A stretch of 64,000 nt of DNA from Methanosarcina sp. (GTDB lineage: Archaea; Halobacteriota; Methanosarcinia; Methanosarcinales; Methanosarcinaceae): NCBI RefSeq assembly GCF_028693135.1, contig NZ_JAQUVZ010000008.1:1-64000 (forward strand), in the 5' to 3' direction. The stretch's first letter is position 1, and each line of letters begins with the position of its first letter. The notes beneath the pieces are model-generated. The model searched no databases and was not told the origin of the DNA. It was given only the letters and a program-made list of their open reading frames with translations. Below, piece by piece: positions 9,154-19,319 of this stretch. The translations under genes and the position numbers were made by a program.

Positions 9154-9311
9154 TCGGAACGCCTCTGGTTATTTAAGTGCCTCAGAGCATATGTTAAAAA
9201 TACGGTTCAACACTTGGTTCAACACATTTTATTTCCTGTTAATAAGTCATATCACTCACTTCTTAGTAAATTTATTACTCACTTCTTAGTAAATTATTAC
9301 TCATTTCTCAG

Positions 9312-9425
9312 TTAATCAGCCCTATCTGTTACTATTACTTCTAATTGCTTTATTACTTTTGCAGCTACTGGCACATCCCCCTGAATAATAGAGCCTGAAT
9401 CTCCGAGCAGGAAAGAAGAGTCAGG
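9312..9425 (-). pseudogene. Possible C-terminal gene remnant overlapping maf
   Basis: Just past maf, in another frame, the minus strand reads FLLGDSGSIIQGDVPVAAKV then IKQLEVIVTDRAD and stops. The composition looks coding, but there is no start or ribosome binding site and the frame runs back into maf. It could be the tail of a lost gene fused by deletion to the maf 3' end. I do not recognise it. Confidence 0.25.
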
Positions 9426-10014
9426 AAAAGCCTTCTTCAAACACCGACACCCCAAGCCTTTCCAGAATTTTTCCCAGCCGAAAAAGAGGAAGCCCAACCG
9501 CATTAAAAAAATCACCTTCCACTTTTTCCACCAGCACCGCCCCTTTTCCCTGAGCTGCAAAAGCCCCTGCTTTATCCAGTGGCTCTCCTGTCCTGACATA
9601 AGCTGAAATCTGTTCTTTGCCTATTTTAGCCATCCAGACATTTGTTGATTCAGATTCACTGATTTCCTGCGCGCTGTCAAGGTCCAGGACCGTGAGTCCG
9701 GTTATAACCTGAATCTTCCTCCCGCTTAACTTTTTCAGCATTTCTTCAGCTTTTTCCGGCAGGTGCGGTTTTCCCAGAATTTCTCCATTATAGAGCACCG
9801 ACGTATCAGCAGAGATTACAATCCCGGAATCGAAGTGTTTTGCCACATCCCTGGCTTTCTCGACAGAGTGCTTCAGAAGCAGCTCTTCAGGGTTCAGCCC
9901 CGGATGAGGAGGTTCTTCATAAGAACTTGGGAAAACAACAAAATTGTCTCCTATCAGCTGTTTAAGCAGTTCTTTTCTCCTTGGGGATGCAGACGCGAGA
10001 ATTATCCTGCGCAT
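9421..10014 (-). CDS. maf: Maf-type nucleotide pyrophosphatase
   Basis: 197 residues from the ATG at 10014; an upstream in-frame extension lacks Maf homology and is not used. The N-terminus [15 protein letters not shown] is the Maf signature, and [15 protein letters not shown] and [31 protein letters not shown] carry the conserved catalytic and binding residues. The family hydrolyses the alpha-beta bond of dTTP, UTP or modified NTPs, a house-cleaning role. It is between cysS and the Kef-type antiporter on the same strand, 100 bp from the latter. Confidence 0.93.
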   Translation of the reverse strand: MRRIILASASPRRKELLKQLIGDNFVVFPSSYEEPPHPGLNPEELLLKHSVEKARDVAKHFDSGIVISADTSVLYNGEILGKPHLPEKAEEMLKKLSGRKIQVITGLTVLDLDSAQEISESESTNVWMAKIGKEQISAYVRTGEPLDKAGAFAAQGKGAVLVEKVEGDFFNAVGLPLFRLGKILERLGVSVFEEGFS

Positions 10015-10114
10015 GGGGAAAAGTCTGGATGGATACGATATATTTGTATGTATGGAAAAAGAAAAATTAGATGGAAATTGCAGGGGAAAAAGTAAAATAA
10101 TAGGAGAGTGCCGG

Positions 10115-12133
10115 TTATTCCCGGACACTTTCAAAGAATTTTCTTACGTCATACAGTTCCTCTGGTTTTCCCAGGAGGATACAGGCATCATTTGCCTGAA
10201 GAAGGAAGTCCCCATTCGGAGTATAGAACATATCCGAGCTCCTGCGGACCGAGATTACGGTTACTCCATGCTTTTTCCGGAATTCCAGATCTGCAAGGGT
10301 TTTTTCATCGAAATCAGAACCTTTGCCTACTTTGAGGACCTGAATATCGATTCCCGGAAGCCCGTCCTTTATGCTGAACCCGCTGTCAATGCCAGGATCA
10401 ACGACCGGTTTTCGCAGTCTCCTGTAACCGTGAGCTCGCACATCATTTACCATTTTTTCAATATCTTCCCTCGGGACAAGATACTTTTCAAGCAGGCGGA
10501 CAAAGATCTCTACTGAGGTTTCGTATTCTTCAGGGATTATTTCGTCCGCCCCCAGGGCATTGAGCCGTTTCATTTCCTGCAGGTCGTGGACCTTTGCAAT
10601 GACGCAGATGTTGGGGTTCAGCTCCTTTGCCTTCTCTACAATTTTCATTGTAACAGCTGCGTCAGATATGCCAATTACCAGGACTCTTGCATTCTTTATT
10701 CCCGTATGTTCCAGGACAGCCCCGAAGGTTGCGTCTCCATACTGTATTTTTTCCCCTTTTGTTTTCTCCTGTTTCACGGTTTCAGGGTTCATTTCAATAA
10801 TAATATAGGGAATACCTGCGGCTTTTGCAGCCTTCGAGACTGTCTTTCCGGAAAAGCCAAACCCTACTATTATAAGGTGGTCTGTTAGCTGAGGATCGGC
10901 CTGTTCTTCAGCATCAAGGGGCTCCGAATAAATGCCCTGTACCAGTTTCATACCAAAAGCCGTGCTTGAAGCCGTTTTGACAATGAACTCAGCAGGTCTG
11001 TAAGAAGCATTGATCACAAAGGGTGTAACTCCCATAGTAATGATGGAGACTGCCAGAAACGCCTGATAGGTTTCCTTTGTCAGGAGAGAATATTCAAGTC
11101 CCAGCCTGGAAAGGACAAAAGAGAATTCTCCTACCTGAGACAGTGCAAGCCCGGTAAGTATAGTTGTGCGGAGAGGAGACCCAAGAAGGAAAGTTACACC
11201 CGCTCCGGCTATTAATTTTATGACAATGAGAGTGATCGTTGCAAGAATAAGAAGAGGAAGGTGATCAAGCAGATAACCGATATCAAGAAGCGTGCCTATA
11301 GACACGAAAAAAAAGCTCATAAACATGTCTTTCAAAGGCAGGATATTACCCATTGCTTGATGGCTGTATTGAGATCCTGAGATTACAATCCCGGCTAAAA
11401 AGGCTCCAAGAGCTAGAGACAACCCTATGCTTGAGGTAAAGATAGATGCTGATAAGCAGATAAAAACAACACTGACGAAGAAAAGTTGTTTGCTGCCTGT
11501 CTTACCTACATGGTAAAATATATAGGGGACAAGAAACTTGGCACTCAGGATAAAAACTAGAATAATCAGGGAGCCTTTGAAGAAAATATTCGGAAGTGCC
11601 CCCTCAAAACTCACAGAACTTCCTGCAAGCATAGGAGTTATCAGAATAAGAGGTACGATAGCGAGGTCTTGAAATATCAGAATTGCAAGTGAGGTTTTTC
11701 CATGTGGAGTATAGACTTCATTTCTATCCTGAAGGACTTTAAGCACTATTGCGGTACTGCTAAGCGAGATCAGGAACCCTATAAAAACAGATGTAGCAGG
11801 ACTAAACCCCAGTCCTGTGCAGACAATGAGGGCAAGAGCTGTTGTAAAGAGAATCTGGAGAAATCCTCCTGCCATTACGGCCGTTTTCATCTTCCAGAGT
11901 TCTTTTAAGGAAAGGTCGACTCCGATAGTAAAAAGCAGGAAAATGATGCCAAGTTCGGCATTCAACTCCATGTTCTGCCCGCCGCTCAGAATATCAAGCC
12001 CATACGGCCCTATCAGCATTCCGGTTACAAAAAAGCCCAGTACAGAAGGGACTTCAAATTTGTAAAATATGGTAAGGATGAAGATAGCAAAGCCAAGAAT
12101 GACGTCAACATTTGCCAGTACAGAGAATTCCAT
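10115..12133 (-). CDS. Kef-type cation/proton antiporter with RCK domains
   Basis: 672 residues from ATG at 12133, which follows a GGGGG element; an in-frame TTG ten codons upstream is less likely. The first about 380 residues hold about 12 membrane helices of the CPA2 (Na+/H+ exchanger) fold. Then comes a TrkA-N (RCK) domain with the nucleotide-binding [22 protein letters not shown], and a TrkA-C domain at the C-terminus ([21 protein letters not shown]). Known relatives exchange K+ or Na+ for protons under ligand control by NAD(H) or other nucleotides. Ion specificity is not decided here. Confidence 0.93.
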   Translation of the reverse strand: MEFSVLANVDVILGFAIFILTIFYKFEVPSVLGFFVTGMLIGPYGLDILSGGQNMELNAELGIIFLLFTIGVDLSLKELWKMKTAVMAGGFLQILFTTALALIVCTGLGFSPATSVFIGFLISLSSTAIVLKVLQDRNEVYTPHGKTSLAILIFQDLAIVPLILITPMLAGSSVSFEGALPNIFFKGSLIILVFILSAKFLVPYIFYHVGKTGSKQLFFVSVVFICLSASIFTSSIGLSLALGAFLAGIVISGSQYSHQAMGNILPLKDMFMSFFFVSIGTLLDIGYLLDHLPLLILATITLIVIKLIAGAGVTFLLGSPLRTTILTGLALSQVGEFSFVLSRLGLEYSLLTKETYQAFLAVSIITMGVTPFVINASYRPAEFIVKTASSTAFGMKLVQGIYSEPLDAEEQADPQLTDHLIIVGFGFSGKTVSKAAKAAGIPYIIIEMNPETVKQEKTKGEKIQYGDATFGAVLEHTGIKNARVLVIGISDAAVTMKIVEKAKELNPNICVIAKVHDLQEMKRLNALGADEIIPEEYETSVEIFVRLLEKYLVPREDIEKMVNDVRAHGYRRLRKPVVDPGIDSGFSIKDGLPGIDIQVLKVGKGSDFDEKTLADLEFRKKHGVTVISVRRSSDMFYTPNGDFLLQANDACILLGKPEELYDVRKFFESVRE

Positions 12134-12919
12134 TTCGTTTTGTGCCCCCGGAAATAAGAACAAAGATATTTAAAACGTCCTACTTATTAAAGTTTTTAGA
12201 ATTTTAAATGAGTTTGGAATCTTAAATGAGAGCAGATAGCCCAGGAATATATGAAATGCTTATCCCCTACCGCCTCAAATAGATCTCTCTAAAGGATCAA
12301 ATATTTATCAAGAGATATAGTAGTTTCGGTGGAACCTGGGAGATCTAAAATAGATATGATTATCTTATTGGCAGACGAAATTAAAAAAGAAAATGTGTAG
12401 CAATCAAGTTTAAATAAAGAGAATATAAGCCAATTAATTAGAGCTGTTTGGGCACAGAAAAAATATAAAGGTCTGTGTTTGAGCTTATTATAATTTGGTC
12501 ACCCTGTTGTCACTTCATGGTAAAATATCGTATCAATTCGGTTACCACTATTCAGAATCATTAATCCTTGAGGATCAACGCGATGCTATCTACAAGGTTT
12601 ATATATGTTATAGATGGACTTGATTTTTATAAAGTAGCTCTTTTGAATCAATAAAGATGAAAGAGGCATTGAATGTAAAAATACACCTGCGAAAGAATGC
12701 GGGATTACAGATTCAAAGTGGACACTACGAGACCTTCTAACATTGAAGTGTTTCAAAATATCAATTGGATAACGACGAACGACCGAAAGCAAAAAAAGAA
12801 ATAAGGAATTTGAAAGGAATAAGGAATTAATTTTAATTTTTTAAATCGGATACGCTTTCACAGAATAAAGGGCTTTTATCTTTTACTCCATTTCTGTCCC
12901 AGGAAATCGGTTAGTTTCC
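12134..12919. other. 786-bp intergenic stretch
   Basis: AT-rich. I see no convincing gene. Short open frames in 12586-12792 on either strand lack ribosome binding sites and recognisable motifs. Confidence 0.5.
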
Positions 12920-13141
12920 TTATTTTTCCTCCATCAGCTCTTTAAGTCTTTTTTTCTCCGCAATCTGCCGGGCAATTCTTTCGGCTTCGGCTTTATCTCT
13001 TTCTTCACGCATTTTTTTTGTGACTTTCTTTGTAGAAATAAAAATCAACAGTAGAGCAACAAATGAAATCAGCAAAAAAATGAGTATCGTGTTCATCATG
13101 GGATCATAAGCGCTGTAAGGAATCTCAGGTTCGACGGTCAT
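12920..13141 (-). CDS. Small membrane protein with charged cytoplasmic tail
   Basis: 73 residues: a short N-terminus, one membrane helix (TILIFLLISFVALLLIFI) and a highly charged helical tail (KKMREERDKAEAERIARQIAEKKRLKELMEEK), probably a coiled coil. The ATG at 13141 follows GGTGATC. It is 104 bp downstream of a TM2-like gene on the same strand and may share its transcript. No family recognised; a scaffold or partner-protein role is possible. Confidence 0.75.
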   Translation of the reverse strand: MTVEPEIPYSAYDPMMNTILIFLLISFVALLLIFISTKKVTKKMREERDKAEAERIARQIAEKKRLKELMEEK

Positions 13142-13245
13142 TCCCGATCACCATTAATAAGTTGGTGAGAGTTCTATTTGTCAGTTTCTGAGAAATGGAA
13201 GAAAATCGTCTTCCTGAAAGTTTATTTCAGTAATATCCTCTATAC

Positions 13246-13491
13246 TTAATAGTATCCACCATATCTCTCATTAATTTCCCTGGCAGTATTGTAGGCATCA
13301 TAAAGGTTGTAGATCCAGAACAGCGGATAGAGGATGTACCCGATTAAAACTACTGTCAGGAAGCCGAAAACCGAGGCAAGAATGATAAAGCTAATCCCTT
13401 TCATGATCTGACCGTTATAGATCTGCCCGAGGCCTGGGATGAAGAATGACAATACTGCAGCAATACCTGGGTTTTTCCCTGGTTGAGGCAT
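13246..13491 (-). CDS. TM2-like two-helix membrane protein
   Basis: 81 residues. The N-terminal part (NPGIAAVLSFFIPGLGQIYNGQIMKG) is the typical TM2/DUF5683 start, with two hydrophobic segments and an acidic/Tyr-rich tail (YDAYNTAREINERYGGYY). The start is ATG after GGAGCGTGA. Function of the family is unknown. It is followed by another small membrane protein on the same strand. Confidence 0.85.
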   Translation of the reverse strand: MPQPGKNPGIAAVLSFFIPGLGQIYNGQIMKGISFIILASVFGFLTVVLIGYILYPLFWIYNLYDAYNTAREINERYGGYY

Positions 13492-13599
13492 TTTTCACGC
13501 TCCTTTACCTGTTTTTGTTTGGTTTTTTGGCTGGGTGATATTTTGGTAGGATAATATTCTTGCCGGTTGATAGAGTCTGTGGTTAACTGTTAAACTTGA

Positions 13600-13971
13600 C
13601 TAAACATAATAAGCTACATAGAAGCGGTAAGCAACCTTAACTTCGTCTATTTCCCCTGGTTGCAGTCCAAAATCAGGCTGGTCGGTTTTATAGACCTTTC
13701 CCCCGAAGTCTTTAAAGGTGACTTCACATTTTATATTTTCGGGAAGCTGGGCCTCAAAACTGTCGCATTTCCCGCAGATTTCGCGGATAAGAGTTTCTGT
13801 TTCTGCCGGGCTGAAAATTTTTTTGTTTTCAGGCCTGTAATTTACCTCAACCGTCAGTTCTTCTTTGCTGAGCAGATCTGCCCAGAATCCGGAAAGTTCT
13901 GTTTCTTTTATCCAGTAGTCCTGAAGTTCGAAACTCTTTGTTATCGTGTTCTTAATCTTGCCCTCTTCCAT
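13600..13971 (-). CDS. Hypothetical protein, 123 residues
   Basis: A soluble, acidic protein with no recognised family. It has one CxxC-like spacing (EICGKCDSF) and beta-rich C-terminal half (KCEVTFKDFGGKVYKTDQPDF). The start is ATG at 13971. Codon use resembles the neighbours, so it is probably a real gene. It stands alone between a TM2-like gene and a long gap. Confidence 0.65.
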   Translation of the reverse strand: MEEGKIKNTITKSFELQDYWIKETELSGFWADLLSKEELTVEVNYRPENKKIFSPAETETLIREICGKCDSFEAQLPENIKCEVTFKDFGGKVYKTDQPDFGLQPGEIDEVKVAYRFYVAYYV

Positions 13972-14119
13972 AGATTTAGTTTAGAAAGTGGATATATATA
14001 AACTATTTCTATAAACCGGTAGTTCCAAATAACCCAGGTTCCGAACTCTGAATTCAGAACATCAATAAATATTTTAAATAACCCGAAAAAAAGTTCAAAT
14101 AGATCATGGAATTCATTTT

Positions 14120-14195
14120 TAACCTGGGGGAGTGCGGAGGCACAGTGAAAAGTCCCCTTCCTCGAAGCGAAGAGACAGGTGGGGGTAGTTCACAA
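14120..14195 (+). mobile_element. Right-end-like relic of an IS200/IS605 (TnpB-type) element
   Basis: The stretch ending AGACAGGTGGGGGTAGTTCAC resembles other copies in this window that end in GGTAGTTCAC or GGTAGTTGAC after a short hairpin. In TnpB elements such an end carries the guide-RNA scaffold and right end. No transposase is next to it. Apart from this and the short frame at 14578-14733, the gap from 13972 to 15035 shows nothing else. Confidence 0.4.
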
Positions 14196-14577
14196 CCCAA
14201 AATTATATTTCGACACGGGTAAACAGACCTGAAGTAAAAAAGCCAAAGTAAAGAAATTGGAATAAGAAAAACAGAAATAAGTAAGCTAATCGGACAAAAT
14301 GATTTGAAAAGCAAAGGAATCGCAGTAAGGTTTCCCTCAAAACCGTACCGCAGATCCTTTTATGGAGGTTTTATGCTTTTTGGACTATTTTGTCACTCTA
14401 CCTTTTTCAGGCTTTTTGCCATTAAGTTTTGCCATTTTATGTATTCCGTATTCGTGAGTCTTGAAGGTAATGTGCCCGTTTTCCTGAAACCCGCTTTAGC
14501 TTCAGATATGGTCGGCTAGCGCCCAAATTGGGGGAGCTATTTTTCTGTTGGGGTTCGTGAAGGGTTCATGACAGAGC

Positions 14578-14733
14578 ATGCGGGTTCACAGTGTTCTCCA
14601 GCCAATTGTTTTTGTTGGTGGTGGAGTTCATCTGGCTGGTAGGGCCGCACCACAAACACGGATTACGGAATCTTACTACCGTATATGTATTATAAATACT
14701 TTTCTATTATGCTTTAAAAATGAATACGGATAG
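14578..14733 (+). pseudogene. Possible 51-codon remnant
   Basis: An ATG-started frame reading MRVHSVLQPIVFVGGGVHLA, then GRAAPQTRITESYYR, ending in TAG at 14731-14733. The first 35 residues look like part of a protein; the last 15 look non-coding. No ribosome binding site is evident. Not recognised; listed as a likely fragment. Confidence 0.25.
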
Positions 14734-15035
14734 CTTAGACAGTTTTGAGAGAAACCGGAGATTTATTGGGAAATAGTTTTCGGCTCTATAGAATGCAACT
14801 TAACTGGTACAAAAAATTCATGGATCAAAAAAACTGATATTCAATAAAAACATTATTATATAAAAGAAATCGAACCGAAAATTACAGGCAAACCTGTCGA
14901 CAGCAAATATACAAACCGGAAAATTCGCACACAGACGAATTTGAGATCCGGCATATCTCCAGTTATCTCCAGTTTTCAAAACATTATCCAGGAAAAAACT
15001 ATCGAAAATATTCCTGTGCAGGCGGTTAAAAGAAA

Positions 15036-16802
15036 ATGGACAGCGAGACTTCAAAAAACGGAGAAGAACTAAACACTTATCCCCATGTAGTAGATGCTGC
15101 GGATGGCGAAAGGGGACAAGCTCTCTACGCAGCTCTGGAAAGAGAAGAAGCCCTGAAAACTATAATCAATAACAGTCAGGTAGTGGCATTTCTCTGGAAA
15201 AACGAAGAAAAATGGCCTGCAGAGTTTGTTTCCGAAAATGTGGTGAACTTTGGATATACAGTAGAAGATTTCATCTCGGGCAGGGTACTGTACGGGGACA
15301 TTATACACCCTGAAGATTTTAAAACAGTTGAGGGGGAACTTGATAAAAGGATAAAGAGCGGAGCTCCGGATTTCAATATGGAATACAGGATTTATACAAA
15401 AGACGGGGACCTGCACTGGGTAAACGAAAGGACCTTCATCCAGAGAGACTCGGAAGGAGGGGTGACCCACTTTCAGGGAGTGGTTCTCGACATCACCGAG
15501 CGGAAGAGCAATGAAGAAAAACTGGAAAAAGTTCTTAAGATGCAGAAGGTGCTGACCACAGTAATCAACAACAGCCCTGCAGTAGTCTTTCTGTGGAGGG
15601 ATAAAAAATACTGGCCTGCAGCTTTTGTCTCGGATAATGTTGTACAGTTTGGATATACAGTTGACGATTTTATATCACAGAAAATCCTGTACGGTAAGAT
15701 AATACATCCCGATGACCTGAAAAAGGTTGAAGAAGAACTCGAGAGACGCATCCAGAAAGGGGAAGTAAGCTTCAATTCGGAATACAGGATTTTTACAAAA
15801 GCCGGAGACCTGCGCTGGGTAAACGAAAGGACCTTTATCCAGAGAGAGGAAGATGGGAACGTGAACTGCTTTCAGGGGATAGTGCTGGACATAACCTCCC
15901 GGAAAAAAGTTGAAAACGCCCTGATAAAATCTCTCGAAATGCAGAAACTACTGAAATCGATAATCAAGAAAAGCTCTGCAGTAGCTTTCCTGTGGAAAAA
16001 TATGGAAAACTGGCCTGTAGAGTTCGTTTCAGAAAATGTAATGCAGTTTGGATATACTGTAGAAGACTTCACTTCAGGTAGAATCCTTTACGGAGACATA
16101 ATTCATAAAGAGGACATCAATTTGGTCTCTGAAAGCCTTGCACGCTCAATTCGAGAAGGTTATGACTCTTTTGAGATGGAGTATAGAATTTTCACAGCAG
16201 ATGGCAATATTCGCTGGGTTGAGGAGAGGACGTATATCCCGCGAGATAGTGACGGTATTCCGGCTTACTTTCAAGGAATAATTGTTGATGTTACCGACCG
16301 AAAAAAAGCACAGGAAATGCTCGAGATCCAGCGAGAACTCGGGATATCCCTGAGCACCACCCGGAACCTTCAGACCATGCTTTCTCATGTCCTTGATTCC
16401 TGCCTGCAAATAACAGAGATAGATGCCGGAGGTGTATACTTAAAAGACGAGCTTATGGACCAGATTAACCTGGTGGCACACAGGGGGCTTTCCTCCGAAT
16501 TTGTGAAAAGTGTTTCTGCACACAGGGCAGACTCTCCGGAAGCAAAGCAGGTCTGGACTGAGAAACCCATTTACAAACTGGATTTTTATGCTGAAGAGAT
16601 GGCAGATCTGCTCAGGAAAGAAAAGATCACTGCAGTTGCAGTAATCCCTATGAAGCACAGGGGAGAGATAATAGGCAGCCTGAACTTTGCTTCCCACACT
16701 GTGGACAGGATTCCCCTGGAAGTCCGCGATTTCCTCGAGAGCGTCGCCCTCCAGGTAGTTACCCATATAGCCCCAATTCGTATAGAGGCAGACCTGATAT
16801 AA
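15036..16802 (+). CDS. PAS-PAS-PAS-GAF sensory protein without kinase domain
   Basis: 588 residues. Three PAS/PAC units (about 45-155, 170-280 and 295-405) share strongly similar sequence (VAFLWKN..WPAEFVSENV..FGYTVEDFISGRVLYGDIIHPED) and each ends in a PAC-type FQGVVLDIT. A GAF domain follows (about 415-580). There is no HisKA, HATPase or GGDEF domain, and the gene ends in TAA right after the GAF fold. It may work as a sensor subunit with a separate kinase or as the remnant of a longer kinase. No membrane helix is present, so it is cytoplasmic. Confidence 0.9.
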   Translation: MDSETSKNGEELNTYPHVVDAADGERGQALYAALEREEALKTIINNSQVVAFLWKNEEKWPAEFVSENVVNFGYTVEDFISGRVLYGDIIHPEDFKTVEGELDKRIKSGAPDFNMEYRIYTKDGDLHWVNERTFIQRDSEGGVTHFQGVVLDITERKSNEEKLEKVLKMQKVLTTVINNSPAVVFLWRDKKYWPAAFVSDNVVQFGYTVDDFISQKILYGKIIHPDDLKKVEEELERRIQKGEVSFNSEYRIFTKAGDLRWVNERTFIQREEDGNVNCFQGIVLDITSRKKVENALIKSLEMQKLLKSIIKKSSAVAFLWKNMENWPVEFVSENVMQFGYTVEDFTSGRILYGDIIHKEDINLVSESLARSIREGYDSFEMEYRIFTADGNIRWVEERTYIPRDSDGIPAYFQGIIVDVTDRKKAQEMLEIQRELGISLSTTRNLQTMLSHVLDSCLQITEIDAGGVYLKDELMDQINLVAHRGLSSEFVKSVSAHRADSPEAKQVWTEKPIYKLDFYAEEMADLLRKEKITAVAVIPMKHRGEIIGSLNFASHTVDRIPLEVRDFLESVALQVVTHIAPIRIEADLI

Positions 16803-17020
16803 AATGGGCTGTCTGAAGTTCGAACTATGCCAGGACAACGAAACCCTTATTTAAAATAATTTTTATAAATAATACTGAATTGGGGAGCGAGGAAAGCCCC
16901 AGGGTTACGCCTTCAAGCTCTGAGCTTTAGATACGCAACTGCCGGTTTTTGCTCTCCTTTTTCCGGGATTTGCATTATCAAAATTTATCATAATTAATTA
17001 TATCGTTAGGGGGATACAGG

Positions 17021-17470
17021 TTGAAAGCAATAGTAGTCTATCTCAGTACCTCAGGGAATACAAAGGATATGGCCGAAGCAATAGGGAAAGGGATTGAGTC
17101 AAAGAACGTGGATGTAAAGGTTGTCAGTTTCTATGATGTAAAGCCCGAAGAACTCAATGAAGCAGCAGCAATTGCAGTTGGCTCTTCGACTTTTTACTAC
17201 AAAATGCTACTGCCCATGGAAAAGTTCATGAATGAAACTCTTGTTTCCGCAAACCCACAGGGTAAGATAGGGGCTGCTTTCGGGTCTTACGGGTGGAGCG
17301 GAGAAGCCCCCATATTGATAGCTGAAAAAATGAGGGAAGTGGGAATGAGCGTGGTGGACCCCGTACTCCGGATCCTTCACAAGCCCACGGACAAGGACTT
17401 GCAGGAATGCAAGCGGCTCGGCATAGATATTGCAGAAAAACTTAAACATAAAAGCAAAAAGGCAGAGTAA
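17021..17470 (+). CDS. Flavodoxin
   Basis: 149 residues, the size of a short-chain flavodoxin. The FMN phosphate loop is YLSTSGNTKDMA (about 7-18), and the later GSSTFYYKMLLP and FGSYGWSGEAP loops fit the isoalloxazine site. The start is TTG at 17021, preceded by TAGGGGGA at good spacing; no ATG is available before the FMN loop. It is likely to act as a low-potential one-electron carrier. Its C-terminal half resembles the flavodoxin domain of the FprA-like protein at 38576. Confidence 0.92.
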   Translation: MKAIVVYLSTSGNTKDMAEAIGKGIESKNVDVKVVSFYDVKPEELNEAAAIAVGSSTFYYKMLLPMEKFMNETLVSANPQGKIGAAFGSYGWSGEAPILIAEKMREVGMSVVDPVLRILHKPTDKDLQECKRLGIDIAEKLKHKSKKAE

Positions 17471-17565
17471 CAAAAGCAGCAATAACGTAAAGGCCGCGAT
17501 AAAGCAAGAACTTTTGAATTTCAAAAGTAAACCGGTCTGGACTGTTTAAAAATTAGTGGCCCGAA

Positions 17566-18039
17566 TTATTTAAGGGCCATTTCCACTCTTTTCTTGAATT
17601 CATCAGGGTTTTCAGAAACCAGGACAACGGTCCTGAAAAAACCCTTTCCTTTCCTGATTGCTACAGCTTTTGCGTGTTTTCCCGCGAAAATTAGCTTGCG
17701 GCCCCAGGTTCTGACGCCCCACCCCATATACCACGGAAATTCGTCCATGATCTCTACCGAGCTGATGTCGGAAAAGGGAATGCTGTACCTGAATGGGGGA
17801 AAAACTGCAACCACGCTGTCGGAAGTTATCTGGAATCTCATGCCAAAAAAGCTCCACATTGCAGCAAGATAAATGAGGAGGACAAGAGGCAGAGCGTACT
17901 TTTCCTCAGGATCGGTACCAAAGCCGAAAAGCCCTGTAAGAGAAAAGATGTAAAATACCAGGATAAGCAGCAGACCTGCAAACATAAGCAATCTTATTTG
18001 TTTACCATAAGCCGCCTTCTGTTCGTAAAAACCTATTAT
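17566..18039 (-). CDS. PH-domain-like membrane protein, apparent AUA start
   Basis: About 158 residues: two membrane helices (LLMFAGLLLILVFYIFSLTG and ALPLVLLIYLAAMWSFFG) and a bacterial-PH-like beta domain (RFQITSDSVVAVFPPFRYSIPFSDISSVEI..FRTVVLVSENPDEFKKRVEMAL). A perfect AGGAGGT (18052-18046) sits six bases before ATA at 18039, with no ATG, GTG or TTG near it. The only in-frame ATG upstream (18180) would add a repetitive, non-conserved stretch (KYLLLYKYLLQK) and has no ribosome binding site. Two related proteins are encoded at 23436-23900 and 24328-24882. Function unknown; such proteins are often membrane stress sensors. Confidence 0.8.
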   Translation of the reverse strand: MIGFYEQKAAYGKQIRLLMFAGLLLILVFYIFSLTGLFGFGTDPEEKYALPLVLLIYLAAMWSFFGMRFQITSDSVVAVFPPFRYSIPFSDISSVEIMDEFPWYMGWGVRTWGRKLIFAGKHAKAVAIRKGKGFFRTVVLVSENPDEFKKRVEMALK

Positions 18040-18198
18040 GATACTACCTCCTGTTTGAGAAGATTTACAATTTTTCGATGCCAAGTTTTTCTGTAAAAGA
18101 TATTTGTATAGTAGAAGGTATTTGTATGGTATAAGGTATTTGAATAAGTCGTTGTATAAGTAGTCCTGTACAGTGTACATTTATGGCCAGAGTTGAGC

Positions 18199-18996
18199 TC
18201 ATTCCTGAGGTATTTCGGTAACCAGGGTTGAATCCAGCAGTAATTCGTTGAAAAATTCGGTGCCCAGTTGTCGGGCAGAGGGTTCGTAGCATATAAGGTT
18301 CTCTCTGTCAAAGTGCCTCTGATTTTTCGGGAAAAGGGATATCAGGAAAAACTTATCACTAACAGCAAGATTTGCAATCTTCAGTTCTCCAGAATACCGG
18401 AAAAATCTCACATTATCAAGAGACATCATAATTCTGAAGTCCTCCATATAGTCAGTATAGTACCGCTGAAGAACAGACTCGGGCATTATAAAGGATAATT
18501 CAACTCCCTTTTTTGCAAGCTCCTGGCAGAAAGAAATCATGGGCTGATGAAAGTAGGCTATGGCTTCAAAAACATGGGTGGAGTTAGACAGATTTTTCAC
18601 AACTTCCTGGTCGAGTTCGAACATACGGTCCAGGTCAGGCTGGATCAATTTACATTTTCCAAGTTCTCCCAGATTCTTCCGAAAAGAAGGAGAGAAACCT
18701 TGAAGGTCCTTTTCCGACCAGTAATCAAAGTTATCTTCAAAAAGTTCTATAGTGCTGATAAGGGGCTGCATTTTTTCAACTAGAACGTTTCCTATAAGAG
18801 AAAGACTATAGGTTTTGTCCTCCTGAACGACCAGGGACATATCCTTTAATTTTTTAATCTGGGGAAGGATTGAAGTGGAAGTTGCCTGAAGAGCTTCCGT
18901 AATTTCACCCATATTTTTGGGCCCGCTTTTCAGAAAAAGCAATAACTGTTTTCGCTTGTCGGAAAGAAAAATCAGCTCTATAAGTTCCAGTTTCAC
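18199..18996 (-). CDS. Msr-like winged-helix regulator with DUF1724
   Basis: 265 residues. N-terminal winged helix (IELIFLSDKRKQLLLFLKSG..EITEALQATSTSILPQIKKLKDMSLV) and a C-terminal DUF1724-type domain (about 130-255, with LSFIMPESVLQRYYTDYMEDF and RQLGTEFFNELL). This matches the regulators that in Methanosarcina acetivorans control methylotrophic genes (Msr proteins) and many paralogues of unknown target. The start is ATG. No methyltransferase gene lies nearby, so the target is elsewhere or unknown. The downstream PH-like gene begins about 150 bp after its stop. Confidence 0.88.
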   Translation of the reverse strand: MKLELIELIFLSDKRKQLLLFLKSGPKNMGEITEALQATSTSILPQIKKLKDMSLVVQEDKTYSLSLIGNVLVEKMQPLISTIELFEDNFDYWSEKDLQGFSPSFRKNLGELGKCKLIQPDLDRMFELDQEVVKNLSNSTHVFEAIAYFHQPMISFCQELAKKGVELSFIMPESVLQRYYTDYMEDFRIMMSLDNVRFFRYSGELKIANLAVSDKFFLISLFPKNQRHFDRENLICYEPSARQLGTEFFNELLLDSTLVTEIPQE

Positions 18997-19265
18997 CCTT
19001 CAGTCTCCTCTCAGTTATAATGCTAAAAAAATTACAGGAAAGAGTAAAAAGATTACAGCCGCCTAAAATATATAAGTTATTACCTTCCCTCGCCCCCTCT
19101 TACCTGAAGAAAAAGCAGAGTCTTTTAATAAGTCCGGATTAATTAGATCAAATATTAGCAACAAGTCTAAACTTGATATGTCCAATAAAATTTTAAAAGT
19201 TGAAAACGTTGATAAGTTGAATATTTGCAGAAAAAAAATGATGGAATCTCCCTGGAGTTTCCCTG

Positions 19266-19318
19266 ACCTGCTAGTTCCCGCTACCTGCTAGTTCCCACTA
19301 CCTGCTAGTTCCCGCTAG
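19266..19318. repeat. 17-bp tandem repeat
   Basis: Three copies of ctagttcccgctacctg, the last partial, directly before the IS200/IS605-like relic. Confidence 0.8.
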
Positions 19319-19319
19319 A

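Noticed and set aside
12586-12792. 68-codon minus-strand frame
   Set aside because: No ribosome binding site, unusual composition, no family.
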